From Pigoraptor vietnamica (lineage: Eukaryota > Opisthokonta > Filasterea): DNA of 14,542 bases. The notes beneath the pieces are model-generated. The model saw only the letters and a program-made list of their open reading frames with translations, searched no databases and was not told the origin of the DNA. Made by a program: the position numbers and the translations under genes. Positions within the stretch are counted from its first letter, which is position 1; each line of letters starts with the position of its first letter. Shown one piece after another: positions 8,939 to 14,542 of the stretch. Where the stretch lies: assembly GCA_943704525.1 (NCBI GenBank), contig CALSCQ010000514.1, forward strand, positions 1-14,542. The letters are read 5' to 3'.

Positions 8939-9934
8939 AGGCGGTCAGGGCCGTCGGTCGGCCCGGCGAGGCCCTGAGCCATGGCGCGAACTCGCCGGAA
9001 TTGACGCCGTCGTTTCTCGGCAACACAGCCACCGGGAAAGCCATGTGCAGGCGACCAACATAACTAACCCCACGGCTCGGGCCGGCACTCGGCAGTCAGA
9101 GTGTACTGTACCGATTGGGTGAGTAGACCGCGCTGTAGTGCCGGAGCAAAAGCACGGAATACGCACACTCTCTCTCTCTTTGCGTCGGTCGATTCCTGAA
9201 CTCCGGAACGTCGCGACCACGCGCCCGGCCGCCGGGGGCCTCGCCAACTGACTGTCATTGCCACTGGCGTCACGTCCCAGTCCCTGACGGCGCAGGCCGC
9301 CGCGCATGTTCCGGTTATAAGTGGCCAAGTGAGCGCGCATGGCCGAGTATTCTCGGACTCCATACGGTCGGCACAGTCGCACCACCGTTGACGGAAGTCA
9401 AGGCTCGTTGGTTGCATGCCGAAAACACGGGAAACAGCTTCAGTCCACGCGAACGTGACAAAATTCACGCCGATCAAAACAGTTTGTACCCAACAGGTGC
9501 GCCTACAACAGTTTGCCGGTTCGCGTGTGTCGGCATCAGTCGTCGGTATTTTACAAATCTCGTTCAACGGGCCGCCGGCGTCGGCTGGCTGCCGTTGGGT
9601 TGGTTGTTTCAGTTGCCATGGTCAAACTGAACTGCTGAACGGTACACGCATGACACAGTCGTTCCCGAATGGCACACACTCCGCCGAATGGGACATCGGC
9701 CGGGGGGGCCATCGTGTTAGATTTCCGTGCGTCAACGGGGATTTATCGACATTCCGATGTCAACGTGATGGATGGACGCCGGCGCCCGCTGTGACAGATG
9801 GATCCGATCGTCGGAGCATTTTAACTGTGACGGTGAATGTGTGACTGTGGAGGAGGCGTGGCCCAACCATGTGTTGGAAATGGCCCATGCGTTAAATGTT
9901 ACACCTGCGTAATAGGGTGTCTCATTGGCCTTCC

Positions 9935-10230
9935 TTTTTTAAAGTACGCAATGTGCACGTGCAAATACCACCCGAATGGGTTGCAGTTAAATTAAACGTC
10001 TCCGTAGAAAAAATGGTAGTTAAGAGTGGAAATTAAAAAAAGGTGCGTTTAATGCTATCGGGATAATTTCGGGAAAAATAATTATTACAGTAAATAATTT
10101 TTTCTTTTCTTAGTCAGCGCATGTTTTTATTACCATTTTTCTTCAGTTGATTTTCGCATTTAATTTTTTTTAACGCCAAACGCAATATCAAAAAATTATT
10201 TCTTCGCAAATGCCCTTTTATTTGTTCGCC
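9935..10230. other. AT-rich island with nested inverted repeats
   Basis: The composition flips abruptly from GC-rich to strongly AT-rich, with A and T runs, then returns near 10230. The outer arms at 10004-10020 (holding GAAAAAATGGTA) and 10129-10144 (complement holding GAAAAATGGTA) enclose an inner hairpin at 10073-10104. The inner arms are GAAAAATAATTATT and AATAATTTTTTC, 12 paired bases with a 2-base bulge and loop ACAGTA. No gene is visible. Candidates are a small non-autonomous element, a replication origin or matrix-attachment region, or a remnant of AT-rich foreign DNA. No target-site duplication was identified. Confidence 0.6.
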
Positions 10231-10240
10231 AATCACACTC

Positions 10241-11318
10241 CCATTTGACAGCCCACCATGTTCCTCCACTCTCCACACACTAATCCATGCGGCGCTCTTT
10301 CACTCGCATCTCGCACACACACGAGTGGGAACAGCAACACTGCGCGCCAAAAAACGTCCAAGGAGACCTCTCGTTGGCACGTGCGTGTGAAGCCGATTTG
10401 TCCGCTGGACTCGAACACAAACGGGGATTTTGACATCAAGCTCGTACATCTGCGAGCGTCACCTTTATCAGAGGCGTGCTCGTGGGCGGCTCGCTCTCTT
10501 CAGGCTCCGGTTCGGTGGAGCGTCGGGCTTTCGCGCGGGCCGATTGCGCGACGACAAGGAAGTCTGACCATAAGCGCCGGCCCCCTTACCGGGAGCGGAC
10601 AGTGTCCCACTCGGCTGCGGCGACTGTACTGCCGGTCGCCGAACTCTGTATAATTAGTGTCGGAGTGTCGCTCTCTCACCGTCGGTTTTCCAACGCGGCG
10701 CGCCCACGAGCGACCACTGTCGCCGGATCCGGAGTGCACGTATTTGCAACTCTCGCGTTGACGGCACTTTGAAGGTTCGTTTGTACTCTCGTTGCTCAGC
10801 TTTTCGATGGCAACCACTCTTTCTCCGTCACTTTGGGTCTAATGCGCGCATATGTTCATTGGCGTCTCAGTCAAGTATCTGGCAGTCGCCCATAGTCTGT
10901 GTAGCGTCGCCACCATGACCGCTCCCTTCAGTCGTCTCGCTCTCTCTGGTGTTGCCCGGTAACATTGCGTATTGACTGTTCGTGTGACTGTTGCAATCGC
11001 TTGCCGATTGCCGATGCTTGCGTGACTAAGCATGGCGACTATTATATTATTAATAGACGGTGCCGGTTTGTGTGCCCTCCGGCTCTTGAGGCTGGGCAGA
11101 CCGTGTTGGCCGCCGGCCGCCATTCAGTTAATTACCGTGCGACTACCATTGGGCGGAGGGTGTCGACAAGTGCTAATTCTTCCGTTCTGTCTGCAGCGTC
11201 GCCGGTCCAACCAGCCGCGCTGATCCCCATCGAGCGCGACAGCCCAAAGCACACGCCGGCCACCGCATGAGTGCTGTCTCGCCCCTACCGTCTGCGATGT
11301 TCCGGCGATTGATGATGA
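10241..11318. other. upstream region of the zinc-cluster regulator
   Basis: There is no confident gene. An open frame from the ATG at 10258 (context CCCACCATGT) runs to 10653 and begins in a protein-like way, but it shows no domain and I cannot join it to another exon. The stretch 10580-10640 repeats the CCGG/GACTG texture of the left-hand block. TATAATTA stands near 10649. A possible tiny two-exon gene at 10915-11270 is listed separately. Confidence 0.4.
10915..11270 (+). CDS. possible 35-residue two-exon small protein or upstream ORF
   Basis: This is a weak candidate. The ATG at 10915 sits in a strong start context (GTCGCCACCATGACC). Exon 1 is 10915-10948, the intron 10949-11196 has GT and a pyrimidine-rich TGTCTGCAG acceptor, and exon 2 is 11197-11270. 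The phases agree, giving 108 bases that end in TGA. The product begins MTAPFSRLALS and ends IERDSPKHTPATA; no domain is recognised. It ends 49 bases before the TATA box of the zinc-cluster gene. It could therefore be an independent small gene, a spliced upstream ORF of a longer transcript of that gene, or a chance pairing of splice-like sites. The donor GTGTTG is poor. Confidence 0.2.
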
Positions 11319-11324
11319 TATAAA
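11319..11324 (+). promoter_or_regulatory. TATA box of the zinc-cluster regulator
   Basis: TATAAA (in GATGATATAAACCC) lies about 70 bases before the ATG at 11393. The spacing predicts a start near 11350 and a leader of about 40 bases. Confidence 0.6.
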
Positions 11325-11392
11325 CCCAAGAGGAGCGCGAAAGCTCAACGGAGGGCGTCGCCGGATCCGTTAGCGCCTGACAACCCTGGCAA

Positions 11393-13329
11393 ATGTCTCC
11401 TTCATTTCGCGGCGGCGCCGAGTCTAACTCGCGCGGAAGGCGCCAGTCAGAGTTGAGCGACAACTCTGGCGACGATGGCGACGCGAGTGACAAGAGCCAC
11501 AAGAGTGACTCGATCGCGGACAGCTCTTCGCGTGACATGGACGATGACCCGGCGCAGCAGCAAGCGCCCGCACCGCGCGTCGCTGTCGAGGGGCAGGGCG
11601 ACGAGGACGGTGCACGGCCGCCGTCGGCCGCCGATAGTGCTGCGACGGACGACCGGCAGGGGGGACTCAAGACGGCGTGCACGCTATGCAGGGTACGTTG
11701 GGCTCTGGCCATCTTGTAGTCACTGTGAATTTGTGGCTGTAGTATGCGGGTTCGACTCTCAATGGACATCCGTTCGCCCCGCTCAACAACCGCTTTTCTC
11801 TGTCGTCGCAGATCGCCCACCGAAAGTGCTCGGGCGGAGTGCCGTGCACGCGGTGCCGCGCGGCCGGGCGCGAGGACGAGTGCGGCTACGTACCACAAGG
11901 CAAGCGAGGGCGCAAGAGTGGGCGGCCACACAGCGGCGCAACCAGCATCATGTCCCTGGTTTCCACTCCAGCGGACGATGCAATGGGAGAAGACGGGGGG
12001 CAGAGCAGGAGGGCGCAGAGCAGTCGCCCGCGCCGTGTACGACGGGACGTGGACGCAGACGACGGGTCGGCTGGAGTGTCTCCGACGCTGCCGCGGAAGC
12101 GACAGGCGCGTGGCGAGGGCGGGGACGGTCCGGCGGTGTCCTTCCCGCGCGCAATAGCCGCGCGTCCGCACGCGGATTCAAACTGGCAACCTCCGGAAAC
12201 GGCCGCAACAGCCACCAAGACGCGACAGCCGTCCGCACAATCCCGACCGACGCGGGCGCGCCCGAGGCAGTCGGCCGGTGGGTCCCCGGCGTCGCGGCAG
12301 TCGCCAACGCCAGAGCAACAGCCGCGCTCGAGTGCGGAAGTCAGTAACGCGGCGTCGTCGATTATGGGCTTGGCACGGACTGGCAGCAACCCTACCGCCA
12401 CGTGGCGCGCCGACCCGCCGCCTCCGCCCTCGCGTGCCATCGCAACGCCGCCGTTCGGTCACGCGCACCCCTCGCAGGCGCGTTGGTCCGACGTTCCCCC
12501 TCCCCCTGGACTCGCGCACCGCGACGCCCCTCCCGGTTTCTATTACCCGCCGCAGCCTGTCCCAGGCTATCAGTTCCCCGGGTACGGCGCCTTCGGGTAT
12601 TATCAGTACGTGCATCCCGACCGTACCCAACACGTGCCGCACCCGCCCCACGGGCAGCACGGGTTCCAGACAGCGCCGGGCTATCACGTGCCGCCCGGCG
12701 GGGACATGTACAGGCGACCGCCGTGGCCGATGGCCCCTGACAACCCTGCGGTGCGCCCCATCGACGTGCCGGTGTATCAACCGCTTCCACAGCACGCCGT
12801 GGGACCCAACGCGTACTTGCCCGTGTATTACCCGCCACAACCGCACCAGCCACAACAGCACGCCCGGCAAGCAGCGGCGCCGGGCCATCGGCCATCGGCC
12901 CCCTCGCGGCAAGGCGGTCGCGCTCGACGTGAAGAGGGGCGGGAACGGAGTGCAGGAGATGGTGCGCTGCGTCGCACTCCGAGGGACGAAGTGGACCGAC
13001 GGGTTCCGCCGACGGATGTCGTCGCTCCCAGTGCCGTGCGTCCGGTAACCCCCGTCCAGCTCGTCTCGCCGCGAGAAGCTGCAATTGCCGACGTGCGAGT
13101 TGTGACGGTGGCGGCACCATCGGCGCAGGAACAGCCGCCTGGCGCGCGTGAGGGTGAAGAGGGCGGCGAAATCCTCCTTCCGCACGAGCGCGCTGCTATG
13201 GCCGCCCGACCCGACAGGCCGCGCGTGGACAAGGCGCCCGACGGCGGTGGGAATGCGACGCCCCCGCAGCTGTCGGCGCCCACCGGAACACCAGGGCAAG
13301 GCCCTGGCGACGACGCGCGGATGCGGTGA
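11393..13329 (+). CDS. Zn2Cys6 (GAL4-type) zinc-cluster protein, putative transcription regulator (2 exons)
   Basis: Exons are 11393-11692 and 11812-13329, joined in phase 0 to 1818 bases, 605 residues. The binuclear cluster is split by the intron after CTLCR: Cys96-x2-Cys99-x6-Cys106-x5-Cys112-x2-Cys115-x8-Cys124, reading CTLCR then IAHRKCSGGVPCTRC. This matches the family spacing, in which six cysteines hold two zinc ions to bind DNA. A basic stretch GKRGRKSGRPHS (130-141) follows directly; it resembles an AT-hook and may be the nuclear signal. Residues 1-92 are Ser/Asp-rich and acidic. About 302-450 is rich in Pro, Tyr, His and Gln, a likely disordered activation region. No fungal-type middle homology domain is seen. 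Retaining the intron would stop the protein at residue 108, without the last four cysteines. Target genes are unknown. The start is supported by the TATA box about 70 bases upstream. Confidence 0.85.
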
Positions 13330-13456
13330 CATTTCTAGAAAAAGTAAAACTGTTTTGTTTGTCTGTATTTAGTGCTGTTGGTTGATGTACGAGATAGGTC
13401 ACCACAAGATAACGCCCGGCACCGTGTCCGCACACGGGGTCACCCTGCACTGGCGT
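13330..13456. other. 127-base gap between two convergent genes
   Basis: Only 127 bases separate the stop of the zinc-cluster gene (plus) and the stop of the WASP-type gene (minus), so their 3' untranslated regions probably overlap or nearly do. AGTAAA at 13343-13348 followed by a T/G-rich stretch is a plausible plus-strand polyadenylation signal 14 bases past the stop. No clear minus-strand signal was found. Confidence 0.5.
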
Positions 13457-13994
13457 CTAGCTATCCCAGTCGACGCTGTCCCACTCGTCCTCGTCATTCT
13501 CCAGCATGTCCAATCTGCGATCGCATTCGAAGCAAATTCGAAGCACAAGCGCAAAGTGAGCCAGAAACGGATGGAACCGCCCGCAAGAGAACTGAGTGTG
13601 AGAACGCGGGCGCGCACACGGCAGATGCCTCGCCTGAGAATCGCTTCAAAACAATGCACTCTATGCACTACGCGTGACAACGGCCATGAAGCCACAGCCC
13701 CGCACTGCTCCACGGTACACGGCAGGCCCACGGGCGTCAGAGTGACGTCCCACCTGTGGTTTGCAATGGCCATCTTGAGCGTGTTCTGGAGGTCGCCGAG
13801 GATTGCGACGGAGGCGCGGACGTTCTTGACGCGCTTCTCCTTCATCTGCGCGTGCGGAGGGTGAGACAGGGCTTGGAGGGAAGGGCGTCGCGCAGCCCCA
13901 TTGTAACGCTTGCAAGCATACCGACGCACACACACACACACATGCACACATGCGCACACACACGCATTACAGCAACAACAGCATCACACAACAA

Positions 13995-14033
<39 letters not shown>

Positions 14034-14542
14034 CAACAACAACACATACAACAACACACACACACGCACACACGCACACACGCACTCAAGAGCCCACCTT
14101 CTTAATGTCCTCCGAAGTGACCTTCTTGAGCGATGTGCCAGTGCGAATTTCGTCGAGAAGGCCGCCTCGTGGGGCTGCTCCGCCCGCGCCTGCGTGCCGC
14201 AGCCAGACATTAGTCCAAATATCACGCGACCTCGGTCGCTGTTCTTCAGCCACATGTAACCCAGTGTTGCCAGAAACAGTACTTGCTCATGCGTGTGGGT
14301 GTGCCTGTGTCCGTGCACGCGCACTCCTATTGTATCGCATGCGTGCAAGTGTGCGTGTGTCCGTGCACGTACGTGCATGCGTGGGTATTGTAGTGTGTGG
14401 GTGTGTGGGTGTGTGGGCAAGTACGCACTTGGCCGAGACGGTAGTGCCCCGCTTGGCGGCGGCGTAGGAGCTGAAGGCGGTGGTGCCGGCGCAGAAGGTG
14501 CTGCTGTGGCGCGCAAGAGTGAAACGGGAAGAAGGGGGGGGG
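13457..14542 (-). CDS. WASP-superfamily actin nucleation promoter, C-terminal half (partial, 4 exons seen)
   Basis: The gene runs off the right edge; its 5' part is missing. Exons on the minus strand are 14542-14429 (partial), 14189-14098, 13845-13754 and 13514-13457, all GT-AG with agreeing phases. In order they encode a proline-rich stretch (APAPPPSAPTPPPSG), an actin-monomer-binding WH2 motif (GGLLDEIRTGTSLKKV), a basic-amphipathic connector (RVKNVRASVAILGDLQNTLK), and an acidic tail with tryptophans (ENDEDEWDSVDWDS, stop). This is the V-C-A arrangement that recruits actin and activates the Arp2/3 complex. The connector (ILGDL...) looks more WASP-like than SCAR-like, but without the N-terminus the subfamily is open. 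The left end of the partial exon is uncertain: a pyrimidine run then GCCACAG could be a splice acceptor at about 14506. Both long introns carry dinucleotide repeats. Retaining intron 13753-13515 keeps the frame open but loses the acidic tail. Confidence 0.8.
13925..14085. repeat. long CA/CAA microsatellite in a WASP-type gene intron
   Basis: Compound CA, CGCA and CAACAA repeats, including 31 uninterrupted AC bases at 14002-14032, fill most of the intron 14097-13846. On the transcribed (minus) strand these are UG and UUG repeats. They end only a few bases from the donor site. Confidence 0.9.
14288..14420. repeat. TG-rich minisatellite with 50-base period in a WASP-type gene intron
   Basis: The 32-base unit starting CATGCGTG and ending TGTCCGTGCACG at 14288-14319 recurs at 14338-14369 with four differences, a period of 50. 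It is followed by about three GTGTGTGG units (about 14393-14417). It lies in the intron 14428-14190; here the transcribed strand is CA-rich, opposite to the neighbouring intron. Confidence 0.75.

Larger units (their letters stand above)
7172..9860. other. GC-rich gene-free block with many hairpins
   Basis: About 2.7 kb with frequent stops in all frames and no open frame showing a domain or joinable splice pair. The texture is distinctive: words such as GCCGGC, CGGCTG, GACTG and CAGTC recur, giving strong local inverted repeats (7628-7649, 8912-8938). The same style appears in NDH-2 introns 1 and 2 and near 10580-10640; for example CCCACTCGGCTG occurs at 7456-7467 and 10605-10616. CpG is plentiful, so it is not decayed by C-to-T mutation. 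It could be an old degenerate repeat family, a structured non-coding transcript, or simply neutral GC-rich spacer. I cannot decide. Confidence 0.5.

Noticed and set aside
9064-9567. 167-codon open frame on the minus strand in the gene-free block
   Set aside because: There is no domain, no splice partner and no promoter; frames of this length are expected by chance in GC-rich DNA.
10258-10653. 131-codon open frame on the plus strand with a fair start context
   Set aside because: The start looks protein-like, but the rest crosses CCGG-rich repeat-like DNA, no exon can be joined and no domain is seen; kept only as a note in the upstream-region entry.
11749-11760. GGTTCGACTC, resembling a tRNA T-loop
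   Set aside because: The flanking bases cannot form the T-stem and no acceptor, D or anticodon arms are present; it is within the zinc-cluster gene's intron.
11173-12171. 332-codon open frame on the minus strand
   Set aside because: It overlaps both exons and the intron of the zinc-cluster gene in antisense; its composition is low in complexity and no family is recognisable.
12178-13332. 384-codon open frame on the minus strand
   Set aside because: It is the antisense shadow of the GC-rich exon 2 of the zinc-cluster gene; it is arginine-rich with no domain, while the plus strand has a motif, a spliced partner exon and a TATA box.
13925-14420. Spaced repeats that could suggest a CRISPR array
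   Set aside because: They are dinucleotide microsatellites and a degenerate 50-base minisatellite inside eukaryotic introns; there are no conserved repeat-spacer units and no cas genes.

Overview
This window is eukaryotic nuclear DNA from a GC-rich, intron-bearing organism. Four protein families can be recognised, and each is broken by GT-AG introns whose exon phases join exactly into one open frame. There is no operon, Shine-Dalgarno site or prokaryotic terminator. The mix is a GAL4-type Zn2Cys6 regulator, a WASP-type actin nucleation promoter, a single-subunit mitochondrial NADH dehydrogenase (NDH-2) and GTGCGT-type intron donors. It best fits a protist, and my guess is an Acanthamoeba-like amoebozoan; that placement is inference. 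Both ends of the window are runs of G, so this is probably one whole assembly contig.

Layout, left to right. 1-652: promoter region with CA and TG repeats and a TATA box. 653-1935 (+): five-exon isochorismatase-like cysteine hydrolase. 1936-2201: short gap between convergent genes. 2202-2995 (-): three-exon gene for an unrecognised membrane-anchored protein. 2996-3708: shared upstream region for two divergent genes; it holds an unexplained cysteine-rich open frame joined to the start of the minus-strand gene. 3709-7144 (+): six-exon NDH-2. 7145-9860: about 2.7 kb of GC-rich, hairpin-rich DNA with no supportable gene. 9861-10240: a sharp switch to AT-rich DNA with nested inverted repeats. 10241-11392: upstream region of the regulator, with one weak candidate for a tiny two-exon gene. 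11393-13329 (+): two-exon Zn2Cys6 regulator. 13330-13456: 127-base gap between convergent genes. 13457-14542 (-): the 3' half of a WASP-type gene, running off the right edge.

The genes do not form a pathway. NDH-2 acts at the mitochondrial inner membrane, the WASP-type protein at Arp2/3-driven actin sites, and the Zn2Cys6 protein in the nucleus. They look like ordinary, closely packed neighbours. I found no defence system, CRISPR array, transposase or phage-like module. The observations I rank highest are the cysteine-rich frame upstream of the unknown membrane protein, the stop-free introns in NDH-2 and the WASP-type gene, the AT-rich nested inverted repeat, and the large GC-rich gene-free block.
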